Notes: generated from the letters alone by a model not told the origin. A stretch of 64,000 nucleotides of DNA from Streptomyces hygroscopicus subsp. hygroscopicus (GCF_030269125.1 NZ_BSSM01000006.1:1-64000); one strand, 5' to 3'. Positions 25,027 through 32,637 are shown, counted from the stretch's first letter. Numbers and translations are program-made.

Positions 25027-26277
25027 ATGCACGACGTACGCAAGGGGACCTCGGGACTGCTGCGCCTGGCGAAGCGACGCCGGGAGCCGGTGGTCGTCCA
25101 GACGCTGCGGTCGGCCACGGCGGCGACGATCGCCTACGTCATCGCGCTCCGGCTCAGTCCCGAGCCGGCCCCGCTGACCGCGCCCCTGACCGCGCTGCTG
25201 GTGGTCCAGGTGACGTTCTACGCCACCCTCACCAACGGCATCCGCCGGGTGAACTCGGTGGTGGCCGGCGTGCTGGTCGCCATCGCCTTCAGTGTGCTGG
25301 TGGGTCTGACGTGGTGGAGCCTCGCGCTGCTGATCGTGGCCTCGCTGGCCGTCGGCCATCTGGTGCGGGTGGACGAGTACGTCGCCGAGGTGGCGATCAG
25401 CGCGATGCTGGTGCTCGGGGTGACCACGGTCGGCTTCACCGCGTGGGCGCGGATCGTGGAGACGCTGATCGGCGCGGTCGTCGGCACCGCCTGCAACCTC
25501 CTGCTGCCTCCACCGGTGTGGGTGGACGAGGCGGGCCGGTCGATCGAGGACCTCTCGCGCCGGGTGCGGCAGTTGATGCTGCGGATGGGCGAGGAGGCCG
25601 CGGACCGCATCCCCTGGGAGCGGGCGGCCGAGCGGCTGCACGAGGCGCGCCGGCTCGACCAGTACATCGCCGAGGTCGACGCCTCGCTGCGGCAGGCCGA
25701 GGACAGCCTGCGGCTCAATCCGCGGGTCAAGGAGGGCCTGCTGCACCGGGTGGTGATGCGCACCGGTCTGGACACGCTGGAGATCTGCACGGTGGTGCTG
25801 CGGGTGCTGGCCCGCTCCTTCACCGACCTGGCGAAGGCCCGCGACTCCGACTACCTCTTCCCGCCCAGGATCGGCGCGACCGTGGAGGAGCTGCTGTCGG
25901 AGATCGGCGACGCGGTGGTCAGCTTCGCGGTCCTGGTGACCACCCATCTGAGTGAGAACGCCGAGTCCGCCGAGTCCCGGCTGACGGCCGAGCTGCACAC
26001 CGCGGCCGGCACCCGCGACCGGCTGGCCGAGCAGATGCGGGAGGAGATCCGCAAGGACTGGGCGCACTGGCAGCTGCTGGGCGCCGTGCTGACCGAGACG
26101 ACGCGGATCATCGACGAGCTGGACACCGAGCACCGCACCCGCCGGCTGCTGGAGGAGCTGGACCGGGTCTCCGCCGAGCAGCGGGCCAAGCTGCCCCGGA
26201 TGTCCCGGCTGCGCGAACGGCTCGGGGTGCAGGAGGAGCTGTGGCGGCGTACCGGGTTCGGTGACCGCACGTCGTGA
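25027..26277 (+). CDS. FUSC/aromatic-acid-exporter family membrane protein
   Basis: A 416-residue protein. The first 165 residues hold about five or six membrane helices (LRSATAATIAYVIALRL, LTALLVVQVTFYATLTNGIRRVNSVVAGVLVAIAFSVLVGL-type segments), a half-FUSC module. The rest is a long, highly charged helical cytoplasmic region with heptad-like stretches. The family is related to aromatic acid exporters (YhhF/AaeB) and to plant ALMT channels. Substrate is unknown. Confidence 0.85.
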   Translation: MHDVRKGTSGLLRLAKRRREPVVVQTLRSATAATIAYVIALRLSPEPAPLTAPLTALLVVQVTFYATLTNGIRRVNSVVAGVLVAIAFSVLVGLTWWSLALLIVASLAVGHLVRVDEYVAEVAISAMLVLGVTTVGFTAWARIVETLIGAVVGTACNLLLPPPVWVDEAGRSIEDLSRRVRQLMLRMGEEAADRIPWERAAERLHEARRLDQYIAEVDASLRQAEDSLRLNPRVKEGLLHRVVMRTGLDTLEICTVVLRVLARSFTDLAKARDSDYLFPPRIGATVEELLSEIGDAVVSFAVLVTTHLSENAESAESRLTAELHTAAGTRDRLAEQMREEIRKDWAHWQLLGAVLTETTRIIDELDTEHRTRRLLEELDRVSAEQRAKLPRMSRLRERLGVQEELWRRTGFGDRTS

Positions 26278-26355
26278 GGATGGGAGCTTGCCCCGCGGGC
26301 CCGGCTCGGGCGAGGGTGGCTGTCCATGGACGACCGGGCAACCCGAGGTGGGCGA

Positions 26356-27549
26356 ATGGGCACGCGGACAGGGACGGGCGGCCGCTGGAGCAGACGCCGG
26401 TTCATCGGGATGGGCGCGGGCGCGGCGGCCGTGGTGGCGGTGCCGTCGCCGGCCGCCCCTCCCCCGGGCCCGGCGCCGGCCGGCGCCCGGCACAGCGCTC
26501 CGGGCGACGGCTCCTGCGGACCCCGCCCGCTGTACCTGGGCACGTACACCTCCGCGCCGGGCGGCGGCACCGGCATCGGGCTCGCGTCGTACGACCCGGA
26601 GTCGGGCCGGATCACCGGGGCCGGGACACTCACCGGGGTGCCCGACCCGTCGTACCTCGCCGTGCACCCGGACGGCCGGACGCTGTACGCCGTGGACGAG
26701 CGCCAGGACGGCGGGGTGACGGCCGTACGGCTCGACGACCGGCGCGTGCTCGGCACGCGGAGCACCGGCGGCGCGGGCCCCTGTCATCTGTCGGTGCATC
26801 CGTCCGGGCGCTGGCTGCTCAGCGCGAACTACGGCTCGGGCAGTGTCGCCGTGCATCCGATCGGGGCCTCGGGCGCCCTGGGCGAGCGCACGGACCTGGT
26901 GACACATACCGCCCCGGGGCCCGGACCCGGGCAGGAGGGGCCGCACGCGCACCAGTTCCAAACCGCCCCGGACGGACGCCACCTGCTCGCGGTGGACCTC
27001 GGCACGGACACCGTCCACACCTACCGCCTGGACGCCACACGGGGCATGCTCACCGAGGTGGGCCAGGCACACACCCGGCCGGGCGCGGGGCCGCGCCATC
27101 TGACCTTCCATCCGGGCGGGCGGCACGCCTATCTGGCCAACGAGGTGGACGACACGGTCGTCGTCTGCGCCTACGATCCCGCCACCGGCCTGCTGACGGT
27201 CGGCGAGCCGCAGTCCACGGGCGCCACCGGGGACGTCACCAACTTCCCGGCGCAGGTGCTGGTCACGGCGAACGGCCGGTACGCCTTCCTCGCCAACCGC
27301 GGCCACAACAGCCTGGCCCGGTACGCGATCGAGGCCGGCGGGGCCCGGCTGCGGCTGCTCGGCACGGTGCCGGTGCGCGGGGACTTCCCGCGGCAGATCG
27401 CGTTCTCGCCGGACGGCCGGCTGCTGTTCGCGGCGAACCAGCGCTCCGGCACGGTCACCGTCTTCCACGTCGACGCCGAGCACGGTGAACTGCGGCCCGC
27501 GGGCGAGCCGTTCGCCTCACCCGTCGCCGTCTGCGCGCTGCCGCTGTAG
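26356..27549 (+). CDS. Tat-exported lactonase (6-phosphogluconolactonase-like beta-propeller)
   Basis: A 397-residue protein with a twin-arginine signal (WSRRRFIGMGAGAAAVV at about residues 11-27), then a PF10282 seven-bladed propeller starting LYLGTYTSAPGGGTGIGLASYD. Propeller repeats such as PSYLAVHPDGRTLYAVDE, GPCHLSVHPSGRWLLSANYGSG and APDGRHLLAVDLGTD are clear. Cytoplasmic relatives hydrolyse 6-phosphogluconolactone; export of this one suggests another lactone. ATG at 26356 with GAGGTGG upstream is preferred to 26326. The 3' end overlaps the DUF2470 remnant on the other strand by 33 bases. Confidence 0.87.
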   Translation: MGTRTGTGGRWSRRRFIGMGAGAAAVVAVPSPAAPPPGPAPAGARHSAPGDGSCGPRPLYLGTYTSAPGGGTGIGLASYDPESGRITGAGTLTGVPDPSYLAVHPDGRTLYAVDERQDGGVTAVRLDDRRVLGTRSTGGAGPCHLSVHPSGRWLLSANYGSGSVAVHPIGASGALGERTDLVTHTAPGPGPGQEGPHAHQFQTAPDGRHLLAVDLGTDTVHTYRLDATRGMLTEVGQAHTRPGAGPRHLTFHPGGRHAYLANEVDDTVVVCAYDPATGLLTVGEPQSTGATGDVTNFPAQVLVTANGRYAFLANRGHNSLARYAIEAGGARLRLLGTVPVRGDFPRQIAFSPDGRLLFAANQRSGTVTVFHVDAEHGELRPAGEPFASPVAVCALPL

Positions 27550-28020
27550 CGCCCGCGGGCACCCGGCGGTGCCGGCCTGCGCCAGCAGGGCGCGCACCCG
27601 CTCGGTGAGCTGGGCGAGGTCGTCGGCGGGGCTGTGGAAGGGCAGGCGTACGTCGCCGTGGGCGCGGGTGCGTTCGATGCGCAGGGTCAGCCCGTGCCGG
27701 TCGACGGCGAGGGGGCAGGACACGGGTCGCGGCGTGCAGGCTCTCGGGGCGCACCAGGCGGGTGAGCCGTTCCACGGCGTCCGGGTGGGCGTCGGCGAGA
27801 TGGGTGAGCAGCCGGGCCTCGGCGGCGGCCAGCGGGTCGGGGCGGGCGCCGGCGTACTCGTCCGGCTCGACGAGTACGGCCCCGCACGCGCGCCGCAGTA
27901 CCACCCGGGCGGGGTGAAGGCGCAGGGCGCCGGCGGCCGGGGTGAGCCGGCTGGCCGGCCACAGGCGGGCGCGGATCCGGTCGCGCACCGGCACGGGGGC
28001 CACGTCGGCGAACTCCAGTA
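27517..28020 (-). pseudogene. C-terminal half of a disrupted, frameshifted DUF2470 gene
   Basis: Read from 28020 downward the frame gives LEFADVAPVPVRDRIRARLW and HLADAHPDAVERLTRLVRPESL, the DUF2470 core, down to TRVL at about 27720. There the frame breaks in a run of five C (27711-27715 on the plus strand as G). Dropping one C restores PLAVDRHGLTLRIERTRAHGDVRLPF and a normal C-terminus ending at 27517. DUF2470 occurs at the end of HugZ-like haem and iron utilisation proteins. The missing N-terminus of the same gene is found at 31858-31727, so this half was separated by the inserted element. A sequencing error could explain the frameshift but not the split. Confidence 0.85.
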
Positions 28021-28058
28021 GGGGTGTGACCGAGATACGCGCCAAAGGGGCAACGGGA
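28021..28058. repeat. Candidate terminal inverted repeat of the Tn3-type element
   Basis: DUF2470 coding similarity ends at 28020 and the next bases are GGGGTGTGACCGAGATAC, starting with GGGG as the 38-bp terminal repeats of Tn3-family transposons do. It lies outside the recombinase gene, where an element end should be. The opposite repeat seems to have been lost with the 5' part of the transposase, so the call cannot be checked by symmetry here. Confidence 0.45.
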
Positions 28059-28086
28059 TGATCTTGAAGCCCTGATCCGCTCGGAT

Positions 28087-29151
28087 TTACGTGCGGCGAC
28101 GTGCAGCGGGGTCGCGTTCGGCGACGTGCCGGGCGACCGAGTCGACGCCGGGGCGGGCGTATCGCTCCAGGGAGCGGACGGAGGCGTGGCGGGAGCGGGC
28201 CAGCAGCATCGGGGTCGAGGTGCCGTCCTCCGCGTCATGCGTCAGGGCACTGTGACGTAGCCGGTGAAGCGTCCAGCCGTCCAGATCCTCGATGTCGTCG
28301 GGTGAGGCGAGGGGGTTGGCCAGCACCCGGGTGTTCTCCTCGAAGATCTCCTCAGCGCGGCGGTAGGAGAGCCGGGCCCGGCCGGTCTCCGGGCACACGT
28401 CGAGCGTCGGCGTTCCGGCCGGGGCCTTGCGGTCGGTGAGGAACAGCGGGCCGCGGGTACGGCGCGCGATGAGGCGGGGCAGCAGCTGGGCGGTGCCGGA
28501 CTGCCAGTGAATCCACTCGGTCGCCCCGCCCTTGGCGGTGATCTTCCCTCGCTTGTCCTGCGGATAGAGGTCTTCCACGTTGAGGCACAGCACCTCGTCG
28601 GCCCATGCGGCGGACTCGTAGAGCATCTTCCACTGCGTCTTCTCCCGCAGCGCGACGTCGAGGCGCCACAGGGCGGCGATCTGGTTCTCCGCGAGAGCCT
28701 TGGTGCGGTCCGGCGGTGCCGGCCGCCGCTCGATGCCGATCGTGGGATCGCCTATCCAGCCTTGGCGCTGCCACCAGCCGATCGCCTTGCGGGCGATGGA
28801 CAGTTCACGGTTGACGGTGTCGGCGTCCATCTCGTCCGCCCGCGCGGCGGCCAGCTCGGCCAGGACTTCCGGCAGTGCCTGGTCGTCGATCGCGGTGACG
28901 GGGAAGACGGGCGGTTTCGCGCCCCGGCGGGCGGGTCCGGTCGGCGCGGGTTCGCCGGTGAGCATCCATCCCCACGTCGTCAGCGAGAACCGGTAGATCC
29001 GCGGGGAGGACTTCGCGACGCCCGCACCGGTGAGGTAGCGCTCGACCGCCGCGGTGTACGACGACGGAGCGGCGGACAGAGGTACGACCCGAGCGCGCGG
29101 CAACCGAAGTGCGCCCCCACTCCCGAGTTCGGCCACCGGTTCGATCGTCAC
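28087..29151 (-). CDS. Tyrosine recombinase (TnpI/integrase type) with catalytic Arg replaced by Trp
   Basis: A 354-residue phage-integrase-family protein. The N-terminal core-binding domain (SSYTAAVERYLTGAGVAKSS to about residue 150) precedes the catalytic domain. Present are the beta-hairpin lysine (TAKGGATEW), box II HRLRHSALTH, the histidine of SRHASVRS and the nucleophile in LERYARPG. Box I reads YESAAWADEVL, where relatives have ARAxEVL: the catalytic arginine position (residue 183, codon TGG at 28605-28603) is tryptophan, one transition from CGG. The enzyme is probably inactive. I use GTG at 29151 with GAAGGGCGGG upstream, leaving the repeat motifs outside the gene; GTG 29193 is possible. 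Confidence 0.85.
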   Translation of the reverse strand: MTIEPVAELGSGGALRLPRARVVPLSAAPSSYTAAVERYLTGAGVAKSSPRIYRFSLTTWGWMLTGEPAPTGPARRGAKPPVFPVTAIDDQALPEVLAELAAARADEMDADTVNRELSIARKAIGWWQRQGWIGDPTIGIERRPAPPDRTKALAENQIAALWRLDVALREKTQWKMLYESAAWADEVLCLNVEDLYPQDKRGKITAKGGATEWIHWQSGTAQLLPRLIARRTRGPLFLTDRKAPAGTPTLDVCPETGRARLSYRRAEEIFEENTRVLANPLASPDDIEDLDGWTLHRLRHSALTHDAEDGTSTPMLLARSRHASVRSLERYARPGVDSVARHVAERDPAARRRT

Positions 29152-29170
29152 GCTGTCCCGCCCTTCCGGT

Positions 29171-29282
29171 ACTGCCGCAGTAAATGCGTACACCTCGCCC
29201 TGGCGGCCGGATTGGTCCGCCGCAGGTCGCGGTGATCACGGTAGGGCTCTGCCGCAGTAAATCCGGTATTTACTGCGACGGC
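29171..29282. repeat. Candidate recombination site of the tyrosine recombinase (three related motifs)
   Basis: GCCGCAGTAAAT occurs at 29174-29185 and 29251-29262, and its inverted form ATTTACTGCGAC at 29268-29279. The last two form a palindrome with a five-base centre. All lie upstream of the recombinase gene. Two inverted core motifs plus an accessory direct copy is the arrangement of the internal recombination site of TnpI-encoding Tn3 elements such as Tn4430, so these are likely the recombinase binding sites. Confidence 0.6.
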
Positions 29283-29352
29283 TCAGTCCTGGGCGCTGCG
29301 ACCGGTTCGGGCAGAGTGTGAACGTGGCCGGAGTCCCGTAGTCGCCCCGGAG

Positions 29353-30666
29353 TCAGCGGGTCTCCGCGTCGTCTGCTCGTGTGGATCCGGTGCTGCGGTG
29401 TGCTCCCGTAGCACCGTCGTCGATGGCCGTTGCGCTCTGGGAGGGTGGCGCGGTCTTCTCGCTGGATCGTGTGCTGATCAGGCTGGTGGCGAACAGGAGG
29501 ATGGCCCCGGCGCAGAAGGGGACGCGCAGTCCGAAGGCATGGGCGGTGAAGCCGGCTGCCACGGCACCCAGTGCGGTGCCGATGCCGATGACCATCTGGT
29601 AGGCCATGGCGACACGCCCCAGCAGTTCGGCGGGCACAAGTGACTGGCGCAGCGATACCGCGGTGACGTTCCATGCCAGGCTCGCTGCTCCGTACGCGGC
29701 GATGCCCATGCCGGCTACAGGGCCTGAGGTCGCGGTGCCTGCGACGGCGGCAGCGACGGCAGTGCCCGCAGCGGTCAGTTTGAGGACGCGCGGAGCGCCG
29801 AAGCGTGCGGTTAGGCGCGGGGTCGACATCGCCCCGGCCACGCCGCCGAGCGCGAAGGAGGCGACCAGCAGGGCGAAGCCCAGGTTGCTCAGGCCCAGAG
29901 TTTGCCGGGCGTAGAGCACCAGGATGGCGATCAGGCCACCGCCGACGAGGTTGGTGATCCCGGATGCCAGGCAGAGCCGGCGCAGCAAGTGGTGGCGCCC
30001 GAGCCAGCGGACGCCCTCGGTCGTGTCACGGCGCAGGGTCGTCCACGTCTTCGATGCTGGCTGGGAACGGGGCTGGAAGCTCCCGCGGAGGATGCATACC
30101 AGTGCGGCAGCGGTGGCGAAGGACACCGCGTCGACGGCGAAGGGGAGCGCGGCGGCGATGCCGAACAGCAGCGCGCCCAGGGGGGTTCCGAGCAGCGTGT
30201 CAGTGATGAGGGAACTGGACTGCAGACGGGCGTTGGCCCGTGTGAGTTCGCCGTGGGCAACCAGTGCGGGGACCATGCCGGCCCAGGCGCCGCTGTAGAG
30301 CGTCTGCCCACAGCCGAGCAGGAAGGCGACGAGCGCCAGGAGCGGAATTGTCACCATGCCGGCTGCGACCGCCGCGGCGAGCGCTCCGACAAGCAAGGCC
30401 CGGGACGCGTCGACGAGCCACAGGATGCGGCGGCGGTCGAAGCGGTCCGCCAGAACACCGGAGGGCAGGCCGAGGAGCAGCCAGGGCAGTCGTTCCGCCA
30501 GGGACATCAGCGCGATCTGCCGCGGATCGGCGGTCAGTTGCGCCGCGAGGAGCGGCAGAGCAACGAAGCTCATGCCGTCGCCGAGGCTGGATACGGTGAC
30601 CGAGGCCCAGATCCGATTGAAGCTCGGCCCGAGCCGTGTGCGGGGGATCCCTCTGACGGATAACAT
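29353..30666 (-). CDS. MFS drug exporter (MFS_3 / MefA-EntS-like)
   Basis: A 437-residue transporter with 12 predicted membrane helices. The N-terminus (FNRIWASVTVSSLGDGMSFVALPLLA) and the loop GLPSGVLADRFDRRRIL are typical of the MFS_3 group, which includes macrolide efflux proteins and enterobactin exporter EntS. The drug or metabolite is unknown. ATG at 30666 is two bases from a 15-bp palindrome in the gap shared with the divergent tetR gene, so the pair is probably self-regulated. It is cargo of the Tn3-type remnant. Confidence 0.92.
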   Translation of the reverse strand: MLSVRGIPRTRLGPSFNRIWASVTVSSLGDGMSFVALPLLAAQLTADPRQIALMSLAERLPWLLLGLPSGVLADRFDRRRILWLVDASRALLVGALAAAVAAGMVTIPLLALVAFLLGCGQTLYSGAWAGMVPALVAHGELTRANARLQSSSLITDTLLGTPLGALLFGIAAALPFAVDAVSFATAAALVCILRGSFQPRSQPASKTWTTLRRDTTEGVRWLGRHHLLRRLCLASGITNLVGGGLIAILVLYARQTLGLSNLGFALLVASFALGGVAGAMSTPRLTARFGAPRVLKLTAAGTAVAAAVAGTATSGPVAGMGIAAYGAASLAWNVTAVSLRQSLVPAELLGRVAMAYQMVIGIGTALGAVAAGFTAHAFGLRVPFCAGAILLFATSLISTRSSEKTAPPSQSATAIDDGATGAHRSTGSTRADDAETR

Positions 30667-30667
30667 G

Positions 30668-30688
30668 AACCAGACTCTGGTTCTGGTT
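30668..30688. promoter_or_regulatory. Operator between the MFS and TetR genes
   Basis: AACCAGACTCTGGTT (30668-30682) is a perfect 15-bp palindrome with 7-base arms; a further half-site TCTGGTT overlaps its end at 30682-30688. It lies in the 44-base gap between divergent start codons, two bases from the MFS ATG, an ideal position for repression by the adjacent TetR protein. Confidence 0.8.
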
Positions 30689-30710
30689 TTGGGAGGTGTC
30701 AAGGAGTCAG

Positions 30711-31340
30711 ATGACTGAGCAAGTCCACAAACCACAGCAGCAGCGCAGCCGGGAGAAGGTGACCCGCATCCTTGAAGCGACGGCCACGCTGCTGGAGACG
30801 ACTTCCTACGAAGAGCTGGGCACCAAGCTGATCGCCGCCGAAGCGGGAGTCTCAGTGGGCGTGCTCTACCGGTACTTTGCCGACAAGGAAGCAATCGTCG
30901 CCTCCCTGGTTCACCGCTGGTTCCAGATGGACGTGCAGATTGCCGAGCGGATCACTGAGGAGCCCTTGCCTCAGCGCTCGCAGGAGCTGCTGGAGAAACT
31001 TCTCAGCGCCTACGCGGACCGCTTGCGCATGGAGCCCGGCTACCGGCGCGTCTGGTACCACGGGCCACGTAACGCCGCGCTGCGCGCGGATGGCCGACAA
31101 ACGGACCAGGCGATCGCTGAGCGGGTCCACAAGGCACTCGTCCGCGGCTACGCGATGCCGGACACCGAGCAGTTCCGGCGACGCGCTCGACTCGCCGTGG
31201 AAGTCGGGAACAACCTGCTCGACCTCGCCTTCCGCGAGAGCGCCGAAGGCGACCCCGAGATCCTCGCCGACGCCGCGCTCATGATGGACCGCTACCTCTT
31301 CGCACCGTCCACCGACTCAGGGTCTCCAGGAACCGGGTGA
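30711..31340 (+). CDS. TetR-family repressor of the adjacent MFS exporter
   Basis: A 209-residue TetR regulator. The N-terminal helix-turn-helix is QQQRSREKVTRILEATATLLETTSYEELGTKLIAAEAGVSVGVLYRYFADKEAIV, with the recognition helix around VSVGVLYRYF. The C-terminal helical ligand domain has no recognised signature (TetR_C type with RMEPGYRRVWYHGPRN). ATG at 30711 has AAGGAG at ideal spacing; an in-frame GTG at 30696 is less likely. It should bind the palindrome at 30668 and respond to the exporter's substrate. Confidence 0.9.
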   Translation: MTEQVHKPQQQRSREKVTRILEATATLLETTSYEELGTKLIAAEAGVSVGVLYRYFADKEAIVASLVHRWFQMDVQIAERITEEPLPQRSQELLEKLLSAYADRLRMEPGYRRVWYHGPRNAALRADGRQTDQAIAERVHKALVRGYAMPDTEQFRRRARLAVEVGNNLLDLAFRESAEGDPEILADAALMMDRYLFAPSTDSGSPGTG

Positions 31341-31371
31341 AGCTGCGGCAGAAGCCCTTCGGCACGGACTG

Positions 31372-31725
31372 TCAGGCGGCCTGACCGAGAACAGCAGCGG
31401 TCAGGTCCTGCTCACGCAGCGGGGCGAAGCCGACGTCCAGCTTCGGGTCGTACGCCTCAGGCTGGATTCCAAGCTCGTGTGTGGAGTACTCGCCGAACCG
31501 ATTGATGTGCTCGGTCAGGTACGGCGAGATGCGCGCCAGGTCCTCCGGGTCGATCTCCCATCCCTCCTCCAGCAGTTGCCGCACGATCTCCGCGATGTCC
31601 AGGGCGTTGTGGAAGATCACCGCGTTCGTGAGCAGCGCGTTGAACTTCATCGCCTTCTCCTGCTCGATGGGGTCGTTGTCGGCGATGACGCCACGGTTGC
31701 CGAAGCCGATCCACTGGGAGAACCG
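31372..31725 (-). pseudogene. Tn3-family transposase, C-terminal fragment
   Basis: About 117 residues survive, starting RFSQWIGFGNRGVIADNDP and EQEKAMKFNALLTNAVIFHNALDIAEIV, then LARISPYLTEHINRFGEYS. The pattern of a KxxxxNALLLNAVxxxNT-like helix followed by LSPxxxxHINxxGxY is the conserved end of the Tn3 DDE transposase domain. The full-length enzyme has close to 1000 residues, so almost all of it is gone. Upstream the frame runs straight into codons of the DUF2470 gene at 31727. Its stop is 31 bases from the convergent tetR stop. Confidence 0.88.
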
Positions 31726-31726
31726 C

Positions 31727-31858
31727 GGTGTGCGCGCCGACGTACTCCTCGCGGACGCCGCCCGCGGTCACCGCGCACGACCACGCGGCGGCGAGCGCCG
31801 AGCGTGCCCGTTCCGCCGCGCCGGGGGCGGCCGTCCATGCCTGCGTGTCATCACCCAT
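31727..31858 (-). pseudogene. N-terminal 44 codons of the disrupted DUF2470 gene
   Basis: ATG at 31858, behind AAGGAGGG, starts MGDDTQAWTAAPGAAERARS and continues to REEYVGAHT at 31727, the usual N-terminus of actinobacterial DUF2470 proteins. The frame then continues into Tn3 sequence out of phase with the transposase, producing a chimeric open frame of 133 residues to 31457. The rest of the gene is at 28020-27517, same strand. About 30-40 codons between the two preserved parts appear to be missing. The iron-box promoter upstream is intact, so the fragment is likely still transcribed. Confidence 0.85.
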
Positions 31859-31870
31859 CCCGAACCCTCC

Positions 31871-31888
31871 TTAGGCAAGCCTGCCTAA
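31871..31888. promoter_or_regulatory. IdeR/DmdR-type iron box
   Basis: TTAGGCAAGCCTGCCTAA has perfect 7-base arms (TTAGGCA / TGCCTAA) and matches the DtxR-family iron-box pattern TTAGGxxAGxCTxxCCTAA well. It starts 13 bases upstream of the DUF2470 ATG. Expression of the gene would therefore rise under iron starvation, which agrees with a role in iron or haem utilisation. Confidence 0.75.
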
Positions 31889-31965
31889 CTCATCCGAGAT
31901 CGGGGTGTGCGCCGACCAGGCTCCTCGGCCGAGGGGATCGCGGGAGCCGAGGGGATCAGGGGACC

Positions 31966-32571
31966 TCAGGCGATGGCGCCCAGCAGCGCTCGCGCGCACA
32001 GGTCGCGCACCTGCTCCCGGCTCAACTCGCCGTCGCGCAGCCACTCCAGGCAGACCGCGGTGGTGAAGGCCAGCCAGCCGCGCACCGCGAGGCGCGGATG
32101 CGGGGCGCGTGCGAAGACGGGCCCGAACTCGGGGTCGGCCGCGAGGGCGGCCAGGATCTGCTTCTCCTGCGCGGCCAGCGCCCGCCGATAGACCCGTCGC
32201 ACGGCCTGGTCGCCGGCGGCGTCGGCGCGGTGGAAGGCACGGAAGCCGTGTGCGTGGGCCTGGACGTAGCCGAGGTAGGTGTCGAGTCCCGCGGTCAGCT
32301 GCTCGCGCACCGGGACGCCCGGCTCGGCCGCGGTCATGCGCAGCATCCGCTCGCTCTCGCGCTCCACGACGGCCGCGAAGAAGTCCCGCTTGTTCGGGAA
32401 GTAGTGGTACAGCAGGCCCCGGGAGACCCCGGCGAGATCGGCGACCCGCTCGATCCACACGTCGTCGTAGGGACTCTCCGAGAACAGTCGCGCGCCGACC
32501 GACAGCAGTTGCTCACGGCGTTCGCCGGTGCTGAGTCGGCGCCGGGCGCGTTCCCCCTGGTTCGCGGACAT
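31966..32571 (-). CDS. TetR-family regulator divergent from the BM3-like P450
   Basis: A 201-residue TetR protein. The DNA-binding part is GERREQLLSVGARLFSESPYDDVWIERVADLAGVSRGLLYHYFPNKRDFFAAVV, with the GVSRGLLYHYFPNK recognition region of regulators such as FatR/BscR. The gene is back to back with the P450 at 32689. In Bacillus, CYP102-type P450s are controlled by divergent TetR repressors that respond to fatty acids; the same logic is likely here. A motif related to TTGAACC recurs in the 117-base spacer. Confidence 0.9.
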   Translation of the reverse strand: MSANQGERARRRLSTGERREQLLSVGARLFSESPYDDVWIERVADLAGVSRGLLYHYFPNKRDFFAAVVERESERMLRMTAAEPGVPVREQLTAGLDTYLGYVQAHAHGFRAFHRADAAGDQAVRRVYRRALAAQEKQILAALAADPEFGPVFARAPHPRLAVRGWLAFTTAVCLEWLRDGELSREQVRDLCARALLGAIA

Positions 32572-32584
32572 GGCGTCACTTTAC

Positions 32585-32637
32585 TTGACGCCGGTTCAAC
32601 AAGCGGATCACACTGCGTTATTGAATCCACGTATAAC
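32585..32637. promoter_or_regulatory. Probable operator/promoter between tetR and the BM3-like P450
   Basis: GGTTCAACAA at 32593-32602 and TTATTGAATC at 32619-32628 form an imperfect inverted pair (8 of 10 bases complementary), and TTGACGCCGGTTCAA at 32585-32599 contains the same half-site in opposite orientation. TATAAC at 32632-32637 is a good -10 element for the P450 about 50 bases before its start. The stretch is AT-rich for this genome. Confidence 0.5.

Larger units (their letters stand above)
28021..31726. mobile_element. Decayed Tn3-type transposon carrying a TetR-MFS efflux pair, inserted in a DUF2470 gene
   Basis: The 3.7-kb segment separates the two halves of one gene, is visibly lower in GC than its surroundings (near 60% in parts of the tetR gene), and contains a tyrosine recombinase, repeated recombination-site motifs, an exporter with its regulator, and the last 118 codons of a Tn3-family transposase. 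The left edge is at a GGGG end; at the right edge the transposase reading frame is cut and joins DUF2470 codons directly at 31723-31727. The simplest history is insertion followed by a deletion that removed most of tnpA, one terminal repeat and some 30-40 codons of the target gene. Confidence 0.8.

Noticed and set aside
24319..27483. 1054-codon minus-strand open frame opposite the FUSC and lactonase genes
   Set aside because: It is an antisense shadow of well-supported plus-strand genes with no recognisable domain.
28021..31726. Site-specific genomic island with att direct repeats
   Set aside because: I found no direct repeat at both ends and no tRNA target. The transposase fragment, GGGG end and internal recombination motifs fit a Tn3-type transposon better.
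31457..31858. Independent 133-residue gene
   Set aside because: The first third is the DUF2470 N-terminus and the rest is out-of-frame Tn3 transposase; it is a chimera made by rearrangement.
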